Notes: generated by a model not told the origin, from the sequence alone. DNA of 64,000 bases from Hofstenia miamia (GCA_004352715.1 SCFE01000091.1:149235-213234); one strand, 5' to 3'. Shown: positions 10,349-21,851, counted from the first letter of the stretch. A program made the numbers and translations.

Positions 10349-11460
10349 CATCATCCAAAAATAAAACAGAAATAAGCTGCAAAACGTCGCAGAAGAACTA
10401 AGATCGAAAAAGAAGTGATTAAAAAATATTATGATTAAATCAAGTGTGATTATTTCAGTTTGATTTTGTATATTGCAACCAAGAAAATAACATGTGTCGA
10501 AAAAGAGATAATTGTATCTGTCAATAAAACGTTTTCAACAAATTGTCGCTTACATCATTTTTAGCCACCATATTGGCAGATGTTTAAATTTAAATTGACA
10601 GGTACTTCTCTTCAAATTACTATAAATATGATTAAAACTATTGTAAGCATTGATAAAGAATTTTACTTAGAATTCTATTTATTTCATCTTATTAATGGTT
10701 TGATTATTAATACGATGTCGAGCTAATCAAGCAGTGTTTAGTAGTGGTCTGGATCCATCACAGGGAATGATTCAAGGGTCTCTGTGCCAGATCACGAAAG
10801 TGCACTTAAGTTAGGTATAGGGGTTTTTCTCTCGATTAGCCGACTAGCATTTCCAACTACATGTATTAGATAATTAACTTTCAACAAATGGTTGGATAAC
10901 CAAACCTTAGGGATTATATTAATATATTTTCAGATCCAAATTAAGTGACCTATAATCGACTGATAATGACCTTACATGTAGTAATTATAAATGTAAGTTA
11001 GGAAGTTGTTCGATATTTGTTTATTTAATAAAGCCAATATATTTCGGTAATGGCTACATGTAATATTGAATGAACAACTAGTGACAGTTTCCAGTTGCAA
11101 ATAGATATAACACTTTCACACAATAGAGATTAAGTCGAGTTGTGTCATGCCTTGAGTAAGCACTGAGCTAATGTAAGGTACACATAAGCTATCTTGATTG
11201 AGCTGAGAAGTGGCACTCAAGCATTGGAAGGAAAGGTGAAATTGGATGTGGAGATCCGCTTTGGGCAGACGCCCCACTGAAAGATCAATGCAGAGGTTAA
11301 TGCTTTGGTTCGTCACCTAAAAAGTGAATAGTTAATTGTGGTTACATAATGTAACAGAAGATGAATACATACCAGAAACCACGGATGTTCACCCGAGTAG
11401 AAGGATACTACCTCAAAGGGCATTTAGTAAATCCTTACCCGCAATAACACAGTCAATGTT
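10344..11460 (+). repeat. LTR of element 1, 3' end lost
   Basis: Begins TGTAGCATCATCC and follows the same order as the LTRs at 15706, 25425 and 35927 (those read on the other strand). A TATAAATA box at 10620-10628 is conserved in all four LTRs and is a likely RNA polymerase II promoter element. From about 11355 the sequence diverges. The last recognisable LTR bases are the AAATCCTTACCCGCAATA block near 11430-11447, and the terminal roughly 70 bp are missing where element B joins. Confidence 0.8.
10620..10628 (+). promoter_or_regulatory. Conserved TATA box in the LTR
   Basis: TATAAATA about 277 bp into the LTR. The same box is present on the minus strand in LTR a (near 16490), LTR b (near 26270) and LTR c (near 36752), in otherwise diverged surroundings, which fits a U3 promoter. 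Confidence 0.5.
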
Positions 11461-11999
11461 ACAAGGTAACCTTCCTTTAATACACACAAGCTTGATGGAA
11501 TCGATATCCTTTTCGTATTTATCCCTTTTTGATCATAGATCATGACTTCAGCCGTTATGTGTTTCTCTGTTTCTATTTGACACATTTTCCAATTATTCGG
11601 TAGAATTTTTACGTCCTCCTTTAATTGAAATTGTATTATTTCTGTGTCTTGCTCCTCCTCGCAGGTTGTCACCACTTCTTCCTGCACTGATATGGTTTTG
11701 TTCGTATAATTGATAATGCATTTGTTATCCATTAAAAAATCGTTCCACAATATAACTTCATAGGGTAGTGAATTTTTCTCTGTATCAATGACAGTAAATG
11801 TTTGTGAAAACGTAGTGTTAGCAATCCTTATTGGTACCTCCATCAATTTACCTTTAATATCAATGTAATTTCCCGATGCATTTAGTAATCTGCTTTTTTC
11901 ACTTTTCAATTTTCTGTTGTCAAATCCTATTTTCGCCGCACATTTGTCAGTAATGATTGATATTACTGCTCCCGTATCTATGGTTGCCTTGACCATCAC
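11461..11999 (-). pseudogene. Retropepsin-like protease, element B, truncated
   Basis: Aspartic protease that would cut the gag-pol polyprotein. The active-site triad is visible as ATIDTGA near residue 6 and is intact, unlike element 3. A flap-like NASGNYIDIKG segment and the PYEVILWNDFLM block (usually GNDFL) follow. The C-terminal part matches the linker of element 3 (GINTKRISIPSSLC). The last roughly dozen residues of the open frame do not match relatives and are sequence from the junction with the LTR of element 1. The frame opens right after the gag stop with an overlap or shift, as is usual for gag-pol. Confidence 0.75.
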
Positions 12000-12088
12000 C
12001 CCATTTATTACAACTGTAATTGTATTTGTCTTGATTAGGTCTGTTACAATTAGAACGGGTGCATGGTTTACTGGAGATGGCGCTCCCT

Positions 12089-13162
12089 CTAGTTTAAAGT
12101 CTCACTTTCTGTCTCTTCTGTTTGTTCAGATTCATCTTCATCATCTAATAGATCTTCCTCGTCAAAGTACGCCTCTTCTTCTTCAATAAAGTTTATCTGC
12201 CTTTTGCAATATTTTTTCGTATGGCCTTTTTTCCCACATGTCTGACATTTTAAGTCTTTCCTATTTATCCGTTTTACGGTTCCATCTTTTAACTTTATCT
12301 TTATGATTTCGTCTTTTGGTTTTCCATTTTCATCTTTTCTTATTTTGTTAATTCCACTTACCATTGCCAGTATTACTTTCGTTATCAACGATTTTTCATT
12401 GATTTGGGCATTATTTTCCATCGTGACCTGTATCCCCAAACCTTTCCTTATCATTCTTTCTAACGAATCATCAGCATCGCATTTAATTTTGAACTGTTGT
12501 CGAATCGGTTCTGGTAATCCTTTACATATATGAGAAAACAGGTCATATTTGGAATATGTGCTCTCTCTGGAACTCAATTTCAATAGCCTCTCCACTTGCG
12601 ACATATAATTACGCAAATCTTCTCTTTTATTCATTTTCAAGCTATTTAATAACATCCAATACTGACTTTTGAAACTTTTGTCATCGTAATACCGCTGATA
12701 CTCTCCTATTAGTTTTTTGTAATCTGTTTTAGTTTCCAGATCCAATACCAAATAATGCTGGTATGCCACTCCTCCCAAATATAGAGGAAATCTTGCTGCT
12801 GCTTGCTTCTGTATCACTTTCCTTTCTTTCATACTCATTTCAAACATTTGAATCCATTCTTTAAATTTCGGCAGTATTGCTTTGCATGCTGGCATATCAA
12901 TGTCTTCCTCCTCTGACAATATCATCTCTTCATATATGGGTATTATTTTGGTTGTGTTTTTGCATTTTTCCTTAACCTGCTTTGTTATATTCACAACTAA
13001 TTTTTCTACAAATTCGTCTTCCATTTGACAGTCTTTGTACATTTTTCCTTGCAACTCCTTTATTAGTATGCTTCCAATTAATTTTTCCGGTTCCTGTATT
13101 ACTGTATTTTTTATTACTTTAACACTCCCTTTTTCTTCTTCCATTGTCTCTTCATTTGTCAA
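12089..13162 (-). CDS. Retroelement gag, capsid and nucleocapsid part, element B
   Basis: 357 codons. Acidic N-terminal region, then a capsid-like helical region matching elements 2, 3 and 4 (RFPLYLGGVAYQHYLVLD, then NYMSQVERLLKLSSRES, then YDLFSHICKGLP near residue 210), a basic linker, and one CCHC zinc knuckle CQTCGKKGHTKKYC near residue 308. A very acidic tail follows. Gag forms the particle and binds the RNA. The longest intact gag in the window. It is preceded, after a 9-base break, by the coiled-coil segment at 13172-13507, which is one protein with it in related copies. Confidence 0.8.
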   Translation of the reverse strand: MTNEETMEEEKGSVKVIKNTVIQEPEKLIGSILIKELQGKMYKDCQMEDEFVEKLVVNITKQVKEKCKNTTKIIPIYEEMILSEEEDIDMPACKAILPKFKEWIQMFEMSMKERKVIQKQAAARFPLYLGGVAYQHYLVLDLETKTDYKKLIGEYQRYYDDKSFKSQYWMLLNSLKMNKREDLRNYMSQVERLLKLSSRESTYSKYDLFSHICKGLPEPIRQQFKIKCDADDSLERMIRKGLGIQVTMENNAQINEKSLITKVILAMVSGINKIRKDENGKPKDEIIKIKLKDGTVKRINRKDLKCQTCGKKGHTKKYCKRQINFIEEEEAYFDEEDLLDDEDESEQTEETESETLN

Positions 13163-13171
13163 TGATGTTAG

Positions 13172-13507
13172 TCAAATCTTATCTTTCAAATCATCTATTT
13201 CAAGTTGTTTCAAGATGTTATCTTCTCTTAAGTTAACATTTTCCTCATGCATTTGAGTCATCATTCGTTGCAAGTTCTCACTTTGCATTTTTATCTCTTT
13301 ATTTGCTTCTACCAATTTTTCAATATGTTTTTGGAAAACATTTCTTTGTTCTGTTAACCTTAGACTAGTGTCTTGTGTGATTTCTTCAATGCGTTTATCT
13401 TTTTCAGCATTTGCCAACTCTATTTCAAACATTCTTTGAGTTAAGTTTTCTATTTGTAACATCAACTCTTGACTTTCATTATTGTTGTTCTCTATTATCT
13501 TCGTCAA
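13172..13507 (-). pseudogene. Gag N-terminal coiled coil, element B
   Basis: 111 codons of heptad-patterned charged sequence (IENLTQRMFEIELANAEKDK and onward), predicted by eye to be a long coiled coil, ending LEIDDLKDKI just before a stop. Elements 2 and 3 have the same arrangement: a coiled coil that ends ELEQLKDKLRLLQL before the capsid. It probably was the N-terminal oligomerisation part of gag. Confidence 0.65.
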
Positions 13508-13892
13508 TTCAGTTATCGAAAATTCTGCACTTTCTGTTGGGGAATTCTGACTTTTGGGGAATGTATTGACATTTGCTGGGGTTATTTGATTTTGGGGGTG
13601 TTCTCTGTGTTTTGGGTTTAGTCCTCTGCTTCTTCCATGAATTTACCATTTCCATTATTACTGGGGGCAATTGTCTAATGATCTCCTTTACCAGTTTTGT
13701 TGTACTTAGGGTTACTGTTGCTTGTCATCTCTTCACTTGTATTACTTACTTTTGACTGAACAAGAAGAAACGACTATCTTGACTCACTCATCAGTAATAC
13801 TTCTTGTTCGTAACATTTCATACTATTTAATTAACTATTTACACCAATTGTATTTCCACTGTACAGTTCTCTCCTTCATGCACACTCTTTAA

Positions 13893-13911
13893 GCGCTTGT
13901 CATGGTCACCA
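13893..13911 (-). other. Primer-binding site of element B
   Basis: On the minus strand the bases after the LTR end (TGATTCTACA) are TGGTGACCATGACAAGC. The leading TGG would pair with the CCA end of a tRNA. The same TGGTGACC start occurs in element 4 (42354), while elements 2 and 3 start TGGCGAC or TGGCAAC. The tRNA is not identified. Confidence 0.55.
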
Positions 13912-14350
13912 TGTAGAATCATGCCAATCATAATAATAACTGACTGAAGTTCATTGATAGGGAAGTTAACATGTAAAGCATAATAGTTGCAATCATAATA
14001 ACAGGCAAGCAATGACAATTAGGAAAGCTATAATGGTTAAAACTCCAACACCTATTCATAACCTAAGAGCACAAAAGGTAACTACAGCTGTCGCCCTCCC
14101 TGCTGTGGAATAGCTATTAGGAGGCTGCTCCAGCATACCTTTAACTGGATGTGGGAACCACTATACAATTACCCCAGCACTTAAACATTTAGCTTTCCAT
14201 TAGAATGTAAAATATCCTGACAAGAGAAAAGTAAATCCAATGTAAATTCATTCATCAATAATTACATCATTTCAAGCATATTTATAGCACTTGGTAATAA
14301 ACAACTAAACACTCAACTAGTACCTGTTAATCGCTTCTTGTTTACAGTTT
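13912..14350 (-). repeat. LTR of element B, outer end not located
   Basis: Starts (plus-strand view) TGTAGAATCA directly against the PBS, so it is the 5' LTR of element B. There is no second copy in the window to fix the other edge; 14350 is a guess. Confidence 0.35.
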
Positions 14351-14689
14351 TCCCTTGTTTTATATTTCTGCTAATGATTACGCAATGTCAGTGTTAATTT
14401 GACTATGCTGTTTGGCCATCTATCATTTTGTCAAATACTGTTGAGCATAATTTAAATCTAATTGCACAAAACGTTTTACAAAATGAAATAATCAATCCTA
14501 TCATGTGTTTACATTTTAATCATTATAATCATTATAAATATTTAGTCTTTGTTTCATTCATCCTTTCTCTCTTCTTGACCACACATGATAGTTTTGATGG
14601 ATTATGTCACATTAATAAGAAAACATATATTGCTTATATAAATGTTAAATTTAGGATAACCTAAAGTTATTTCTTGTATAGTTCTTCCT

Positions 14690-15705
14690 AATTATTAGGC
14701 TTTGAGGCTAAGGCAATTTTGGCCTAATTTATTAGGATTTAAAAATGTTAACTAATTACTATACTGGCTACCTTCCTGCAAAATTTCAAGTTGCTATCTT
14801 TAATGGATAAGGAGCTAAGTGTCCTTAAGTTAAGGAATTTGACTGAGTTTGTAAAATTTTTAGTTTTTTGCCTCTGGATGGCATAATTTATATTGCATCT
14901 ACAACTAACCTTTTCTGAGGCCTTCCTTTAGGCTTAGGCTTAAAGATAGAATGTTCCATTTCAAGCTGGTGTTCTAGAAATCCCTTGTAGTTTCTAAAAA
15001 TGGCTTGTCCTAATTATCTGCTATTGTCAGTTTTTTTTCAAAAAATTTAAGGCTCTAAGGCTCAGGCAATTTTAACCCAATGTATTTACTTTTCATCTTG
15101 TAGTCATATCTTCAAATTTGCAACACTCATTCAAAATTTTGCTTTTCCATCTGTTGTAGTTTTTGATTTAGAGGAATTTTGATTAAAAATTTAGAACAAA
15201 ATCTTTATTTTGGTAAAAATTGAAAATTTGACTATCTCTCAAAGGCCAAAAAATGATCCAATAGGCTTCTGTGTTTATATATGATCCTAATTTGAGAAAA
15301 TATATCTCCATACCTAATAATTTATGGAAAATCATAATTTTGAAATTTTTTATATTAGGCTTTGAGGCTGAGTCCATTTTTGCCTAAATTAATAGGCTTT
15401 TATATATTTGAAGTAAGAACTATACTGGCTATCTCCATGCAAAATTTCCATCTTTTATCTTTAATGGACAATGAGCTATGTGGCCTTAAATTAAGGAAAT
15501 TGTCTGATTTTGCAACATTTTTACAGTTTTTTCCCTCTAGATGGCGTAATTTATAGGGTATCTGCACCCAACCTTAGCAACTATAAGTACATTATGTACT
15601 TGTCCTATACCTAAAATAAAATTGAAATTATGTTAGTAAGTTTAGGTGCATTGTGGGAAAATTGCAAAAAAACAGACCTTTTTTGAGGCCTTCCTTTAGG
15701 CTTAG
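14690..15705. repeat. Two diverged direct repeats of about 350 bp
   Basis: 14690-14945 and 15352-15705 share a common order: TTAGGCTTTGAGGCT, ACTATACTGGCTA, ATCTTTAATGGA, AAGTTAAGGAA, then CTGAGGCCTTCCTTTAGGCTTA. A partial third match starts near 15049. No coding potential. The right copy ends exactly at the LTR of element 2 (15706), so this is the flank into which that end is joined. Confidence 0.6.
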
Positions 15706-16771
15706 TGTAATATCCTCTACCAGGCATTATCACTGTTTATCTACTGTTACAGTATAATGTTAGTTGTGTTATTGTTGGTAAGGATTTACTTGTTACATAC
15801 TGCTTGACTTGTTGCTTCCATTAACTTATGTAACCTGGAATTAACCATTCACTATTTAGGTGATGAAGCCATGTTTCACCATTCCATCTGTTGGTTGAGT
15901 GCCACTTCTCAGCTCAATCGATATAGCTTATGTGTACCCTACTTTAGCTCAGTGTGCACTCAAGGCATGGCACAACTCGACTTAAACTCTATTTTGTGAA
16001 AGTGTTCTATCTATTCACAACCTGACTTGTTACTAGTTGTTCATTAAATGTTACATGTAGCCATTACCAAAAATATATTGGCTTATTAAATATATCTTGT
16101 TTGAACAACTTCCTAACTAACATTTATAATTTAGTACATGTACAGTCACTTTATCTGTCATTTATGGGTCATCAATTTAGATCTAAAATAGTATTAATAT
16201 ATTTCCTAGGTTTTGTTCATCCAACCTTTTGTTGATGATTAATTATTTTAATACATGTAGTAATGAAATGCTAGTCAGCTAATCAAGAGAAAACCCTATA
16301 CCTAACTTATGTGCACTTCCGTGATCTGGCACAGAGACCCTAGAATCATTCCCTGTGATGTATCCAGACCACTACTAAACACTGCTCGATTAGCTCAACA
16401 TCATATTAAATATTCAAACTGTTAATGAAGAACAAAATAAGAATTCTAAGTAAAATTCTTTATCAAATTCTTACAATGAGTTTCAATCTATTTATAGTAA
16501 TTCCAAAAGAAGTACCTGCTGATTCAAATTTAAACTTCTGCCAAGATGGCTGCTGAAAATAATGAAAGCATCATTTAGTCAAAAGTATTTTTATCAACAG
16601 ATACAAATCTCTTTTTTTTGACACACGTTGTTTCTTAGTTGCATAATACAAATAAATCTTAAATAATTCTAATTGATCTGTTTACAATAATTTTAATCAT
16701 CTTTTCTTCAATCTTAATCCCTTCTGCTCAACGTTTTCAGCTTATTTGAGATTTATGTGGATGATGCTACA
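15706..16771 (-). repeat. LTR a (3' LTR of element 2)
   Basis: Bounded by TGTAATATCC and GATGATGCTACA on the plus strand, that is TG...CA. 1066 bp. The five bases outside (CTTAG) do not match the five outside LTR c (TTCAC), so no target-site duplication is seen for the array. Confidence 0.85.
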
Positions 16772-19700
16772 TGCCCTCCTCAGCTTGCATTATTTTTAGC
16801 ACAGCTTGCTCACCATGCACTAAAGCATCCGCCTTCTGAATTATTGATACAGCCTGTTGATTGGCCCACGTGGTTTTTTCGAATTTGGTTTGTTTGGTCA
16901 TCTTAAGGACCGCCTCTCTTTCCATTGTTAGTGTATTAGCATATTTCAGGAATCATGTTTCTTGAATATCCTCTGCTAGCAGCGTGATTTCTCGTAGTTC
17001 ATTGATCTTTTGTGAGAATATTTCGTAATATTTGTGGTACAGTTGTATTCCTTTAATTCCTATCATCAATGTCATTTGTGCATTGGCTCTGCTCATATGG
17101 GCTGGATCTTCCCTAATCTGATTGTCGGGGTAAAAGAACATAAATACTTTTCGTAGACTCTGGGTATTTGCCACATCTTTGTAAAAGAAACTGATGTTGT
17201 CTCTCACTTCTTTTTCAGTTATATTGTTACGATCATTCTTGTTGATCCGCATCATTGTGACAATTTCTACTCTTTTTGTGACATCATATTAGTGGTAATT
17301 TCTTTCCCAGATGTCTGTCCATACAATATCATTTACTCTGGAGAATAGCCTTATTGCTCTTGGATTCTGTTCTTCTATTTCTTTTCTGAGATCCTGCAGC
17401 TGTATGTTTATGGGTCTCCCTTGTGTGTAGAGTTGATCTAACTTTATTGTGCCTTCAATGTAGACCCTCTCTCTATTGTCATTTCTTAGCATTATCTCCT
17501 TCAATCTTTTGTAGTCATCTTGTTCTACCATAGCTTTTGCTTTTCTTTCTGTGTTCACATATGACTTATATTCGTGTAGGAACATTTTTGCCACTTTAAC
17601 CTCTTTTGGTAATCTCCATTGTGGGAGAACCATTGGTATCGCAATAGTTTCCGGCAGTGTGCAGATTAGAATTTTTGTTTCTATTTGCCTCTTGATGTGT
17701 GGGTATGGGCCTTCCGTAGTTGGTGCCATTGCTAGGCCTATCATGGCGGGGTAGTTCATTTTAGCTTCTGTGATAGTGTTCCAAAATGCTTGTGTTAATC
17801 CCCTCCAGCTTAATTTTAGTCATATTTCCTCTTTGATGTCTATTCTTGCTGTTATACATTCAACATCTACAGCTAGTTGATTGTATGGTTTCAGTAGTTC
17901 TTCCAATTCTGTTTGTGTAAACGCTTCCATAAACATGAGCTTCATTGTTGCCACCATTTGTTGTTCTCTGATGTTTTGGAAGTTTCTTTCTTTGATATCT
18001 CTAGCTTCCCTGGTGAGTTTGATCTCAGCTAGGAACCGCTCATCATTGGTATCTATCCATTCTATTGTTCTTGCTGGGCTGATTTCTCCCCATTTCTCTA
18101 TATTTATTCTGTCAATTGTCTGCTGCATTTTAGGAGATAATAATAATCTCGAGGATGTTAACAATTGTTCTTCTTCTATCATCTCTGCTTGGGATTTTGT
18201 AACCATTTCACAGACCTCCACTGGTTCCATTATGCCCCCTCGTTTCATCATTTCCGTGCTTTGTATGATTTTTGTGAATGTGCACTGTGGGCTGTCTCAT
18301 TCATATCTTTCCATTTCGCGGTCGAGGATCTTCTGCACATCTTTCTGCGCTAATGTTTTTCTAATCTTGTCTGTGCTTGCCAGTTTTCGTTTGATAATTT
18401 TTCTTGTTGTCAGCCATGGTTGATGTTCCAGTTGTTTTATTCGTGTTTTGGATGTTGCTCCCCACACATATTTTTTCATTGGTTTATTGAATATCGTAAT
18501 TTCACTGGGGCATATCCCCATCTTGTTAGCAATGATTATCACTGATATTTTTCCCATCAGATTTTCATTCATTATCATTCAACTAAGTATCTTCTCCATT
18601 GTCTGTACTGGCTTTTCTGATCTATTTGGTGACTCCAGCTTTCCTGTGTGACCTTTTAGTAGCCAATTTTTTGTTTGCATATTTATCGGAGCTATTGCTA
18701 TCTCATACTTTTTCGTTTTGGCTAACAGTTCTGCCTCTTTGGTTGTAAAAATTCCACGCTGTTGTTCTGTATTGTACCTCTGGTGCATTCTTCTCTTCCA
18801 ATAATAACTGTTTGAAATCTTTTTTCATGTTAAGCTCATAGGCTTTGTTCGCCTCTGTTAATGCCATCTCCACTGACTTGTGAAATTTTTGTGATGGTGC
18901 TTTGATTTTTATTTCTGGCCAACCTTCCTCTACTTTTTGTTGTAGTTCATGTTTCTCCATATTGTCTGGATTTGTTGGAGATGCTATTGTCATTGTGTCA
19001 GACTGCACTTTATGAACAGTGTGTTGGCCTTTTCTATTTCATCTGTATCTGACGTTAATTCTATTGTTTTTGTTTGTCTGTAGAGGTCAATTATGATGCA
19101 TGGATCTACCATAATTCTGTAGATTTGTGCCCACTAATCTATCTGTAGATCAAATCGTATTAACTCTGGTATTGTCATAGTTCTTGGTGTTCTTTCCTAT
19201 GGGAAGATATTTTCAGCTGACATGCATGCTTCTCATTAGTGCTCAGGGATGTCTTCATTTGTTGATATTGTGATTATTACTACTCTGACGTTTTGTACTC
19301 TCTCCATTCTCAATGTTTCTTCTATTTTCTACTCCATGTTTTGTATATTCTTTTTGTTTCAGTACATGTATAATCGTAATATTTTCTTCGTCAATGTTTA
19401 TTTCCGGTATTTCAGCTATTTTGTCTTTATATCCCACTATGGCTTGAGTTGTGTCCAGTGTAAACTCATCATTGAATATGATGTGCACTGTGCTTCTCAT
19501 GTATGGTCTTTCTAATGTTTCATTCATCTCTTGAGGGTAGCTTATAATCACATTCACTTTTGGTCTATTATTTGCATCGAGCACTATCAGTAAATTCTTC
19601 CCTTCAGTTCTCATGACTTTCCATATGTGGGTTTTTGTTTCTGGGGATAATTTTGCAAAGTCATTGTAATGCATCTTTGATGTTCCCATAAAGTAAGGAT

Positions 19701-20067
19701 GTAGGGTTTCTCCATCAATTTTAGACATCCACTTTTCTCTTTCTTTTGATCTAACAGTTCTTTCCGAAGTATTTTCTGAGGAGGCGTGTAGCTGAGTCAT
19801 CCTTAATGGTAATTTGCTGGTGCTAGGTTCACAGTCTGAAGGCTGTGAATCTGTGCTAATAGTTTCTACTGATTTGCCCTTGAATCGGCTCACAGTTACT
19901 CCTATCGGCACTTGACCAGTTGTGGTTCCAATTGGGATAATGTCAGCCTTGAATTGCTTCCATATCTCCATGGTTCTTCTACCACTTACACCTTCCCCTG
20001 CAACTCCTTGTGTCTCACTGCCCTTGAATTGGCGTTCTGGACTTTGAAAGGGAAAGTTGTGCTGCAC
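16767..20067 (-). pseudogene. Retroelement ORF3, element 2, broken
   Basis: Same unknown protein as in element 1, about 1000 codons split by frameshifts and stops into pieces (19255-20067, 18703-19008, 18579-18788, 18297-18578, 17820-18251, 17289-17759, 16953-17255, then the tail to the TAG at 16767-16769). The 19255-20067 piece shows that the leader with the [RQ]FK[GA] motif is translated in frame with MTQLHASS and MSKIDGETLHPYFMG, so the repeats belong to the ORF3 product or to a longer pol-ORF3 reading. Here the MMKRGGIMEPVEVCEM join is intact, which shows what element 1 lost. No signal peptide or membrane segment. Function unknown. Confidence 0.6.
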
Positions 20068-20239
20068 ACCAGTTTTCTGCGTGCCCTTGAATCAGTGGTG
20101 CAGATCCCTGGTGGGAGAGACTTCTTGTCCGTTGGTCTCCCTGCCCTTGAATCAGCCTTGGGGACTACTAGGACGCCTTCTCACTCTACGTCATCTGTTC
20201 ATTGGTTCTTTGTTCTCATCCCTTCTGCCCTTGAGTCGA
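19876..20239 (-). repeat. Six-copy in-frame 12-base motif array before ORF3
   Basis: Motif CRAYTCAAGGGC on the minus strand at 19876-19888, 19945-19956, 20020-20032, 20083-20095, 20143-20155 and 20227-20239. Spacings are 69, 75, 63, 60 and 84 bases, all multiples of three, so every copy reads [R/Q/stop][F/L]K[G/A] in one frame. Third codon positions do not vary. In two copies the Arg codon CGA has become TGA. Confidence 0.75.
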
Positions 20240-20440
20240 CATCTGGTTTGAGAACTTCTTCCAACTCTCCTTCTCCTGTTCATGGTTGAGAGCTCCTCCA
20301 GTTGTTGATTTCTGTGCACTCTGTTCTTCATCAGGGGGTGAATCATTTTCCTCTAGTTTCCTAAATGCAGTTAGTAAATTTATATCCCATATTTCAGGGT
20401 CATATATAGGTTTATTTCTTGCTGTCCTCTGGGGCAGCAC
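20216..20440 (-). pseudogene. Linker between integrase and ORF3, element 2
   Basis: An open stretch of 74 codons just after the integrase end (MLPQRTARNKPIYDPEIWDI onward). Charged and polar, with no known domain. It overlaps the first copy of the 12-base motif in a different frame from ORF3, so a frameshift lies near 20230. It may be the C-terminal tail of pol or the true start of ORF3. Confidence 0.35.
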
Positions 20441-20456
20441 TCTTTGGCTTGAATCA

Positions 20457-21851
20457 TCATCTCTGATGTCCGCTGTATATTCTCTTCAGGTTTTGAAACT
20501 GTAATAGTCTATTATTGTCTACCATATATTCATTGTTCAGTAGTGTTTGTGTTATTGTGTGGGGGCTGGACCATACCATTTTCAACTTCTGGACTTGGTT
20601 TGTGTCTGTGAGTTTAATTGGTGTGAATGCGTATACTTTATCTCCTACTTTGTGTGCATGACCATAGATTTTTTTATTGTAATTCCATTGATGTCTCACT
20701 GCTGATTTTTTATATTGTGACACATCCTTTTGTGAATCCCCGTAATTTGGTCTTTCAGTTGTTGTACGTATGCATACATCTGCTTCCTCTTATTGTTGTT
20801 GTTGCTACTCTGATTAGCTTGATTAGTGTTCAATTGAGTCGCTCCACTGCTCCATTGGCCTGACGATGATATGTGGTTGTTCATTTGCTTGCAATTTCCA
20901 GGAGCTTCACCATTTCTTGGAAAAGTCCACTCTCAAATTGGAGCCCCTTATCTGTTATAATCATTTCCATTGGTCCTAGTCGCAGTATCCATTCTTTTAA
21001 GACTATTTCTGCTGTGGTTTCTGCTGTGGTATTCCACATTGGGACAATCCTTACATACTTAGTAAAATTATCTAGCATTACTAGTAAATATTGATAACCT
21101 TCTGCGTCCTTCAATAGCATTTCCAGGTCTATGTGGACTATTTCATTAGGTTGAGTCGCAATAATTTTCTCTAATGGCGCTCTTTGTGTTGGAAAGTGTT
21201 GTTTATTATTGATGAGGCATGTCGTGCACTTATTAATGATGTCTTGACTACTTTCCTCACGGCTGTCGTTATGAATCTTGCATTGAACGTCTTCTCCATC
21301 TGTGTAATTCCCAAATGACCTTTCTCATGTATTTTTCGTATTAGTTCTCTCTTTATATAGTCAGGAATCGCAATCCAGTTATTACCAGCTTCGACGTATA
21401 ATAGCCCATTCCTGTTGATTTTCCATTTATAGCATTTGTAGTTTCCTGCTGTTATTTTGGATAGTGTTGTCCGAGGTTCCCTGATCTTTTTTATGATTTC
21501 ACTGAGGATTATGTAATCTCTTTGTCTGTCTATTATTTCTTGTTCAGATATCTCTTCCCTCATCAGTATTGGTAGTACTGCTTGACCTTTTTTGTCCACA
21601 TTTATCTCTGGCAGTCCTTTGTACTTGGTGTGTGGTAGGAACTGGAATTGCTTCTTCTCTCCATCTGTTTTCGCTGCATCTCTCTGGTATTTGGGCAATG
21701 ATGTCCAGAAATCCGCGTTGTTATGCAATGTGAGCATCTCTACCTTAGTAGAGCCGTAGTTTTCTTTGCTTGCCCTCAGTTTGTGGCTAAAAAACTGGAT
21801 GGGTACCTTTTTTCCATTCTTTATTTGTCCAAGTGTTGCTCTGATTGCCAC
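20457..21851 (-). pseudogene. RNase H remnant and integrase, element 2
   Basis: Starts with the tail of RNase H (QFFSHKLRASKENYGSTKVEML) and then jumps to the post-RNase H spacer, so the C-terminal half of RNase H is deleted near 21730. The integrase zinc finger shows HEKGHLGITQMEKTFNARF; its cysteine pair is damaged by a frameshift near 21240. The catalytic core includes GYQYLLVMLDNFTKY and TDKGLQFESGLFQEM (the second Asp and downstream core). The C-terminal module (20457-20723) has the KVGDKVYAFTPIKLTD and VWSSPHTI features of Gypsy integrases. Broken in at least three places. Confidence 0.8.

Larger units (their letters stand above)
6981..11460 (+). mobile_element. Gypsy-like element 1: ORF3 region and truncated 3' LTR
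   Basis: This plus-strand copy starts at the gap edge with the repeat-motif leader of ORF3, carries nearly all of ORF3 (7216-10348) and then an LTR starting TGTAGCATCATCC at 10344. It aligns in order with the minus-strand element 2 (20030 down to 16772, then its LTR). It keeps more CpG dinucleotides and longer open frames than elements 2 to 4, so it is probably the youngest copy here. Its LTR breaks off near 11460, where element B begins on the other strand. Confidence 0.85.
11461..13911 (-). mobile_element. Gypsy-like element B: leader, gag and protease only
   Basis: A minus-strand relative of elements 2 and 3 that keeps the primer-binding site, gag and protease and is then cut off near 11461, where it joins the damaged LTR of element 1. 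No RT, integrase or ORF3 follows. Gag and protease are distinct enough from elements 2 and 3 (different PBS, different LTR start) to be another subfamily. Confidence 0.8.

Noticed and set aside
10523-10528. AATAAA in the LTR of element 1 as a polyadenylation signal
   Set aside because: It lies upstream of the conserved TATA box and is not clearly conserved in the other LTRs, so the order does not fit U3-R-U5.
17551-18651. Cys- and Ser-rich hydrophobic frames on the plus strand opposite ORF3 (also at 8178-8715 minus, 28097-28578 plus)
   Set aside because: They are antisense shadows of ORF3 and track its conservation.
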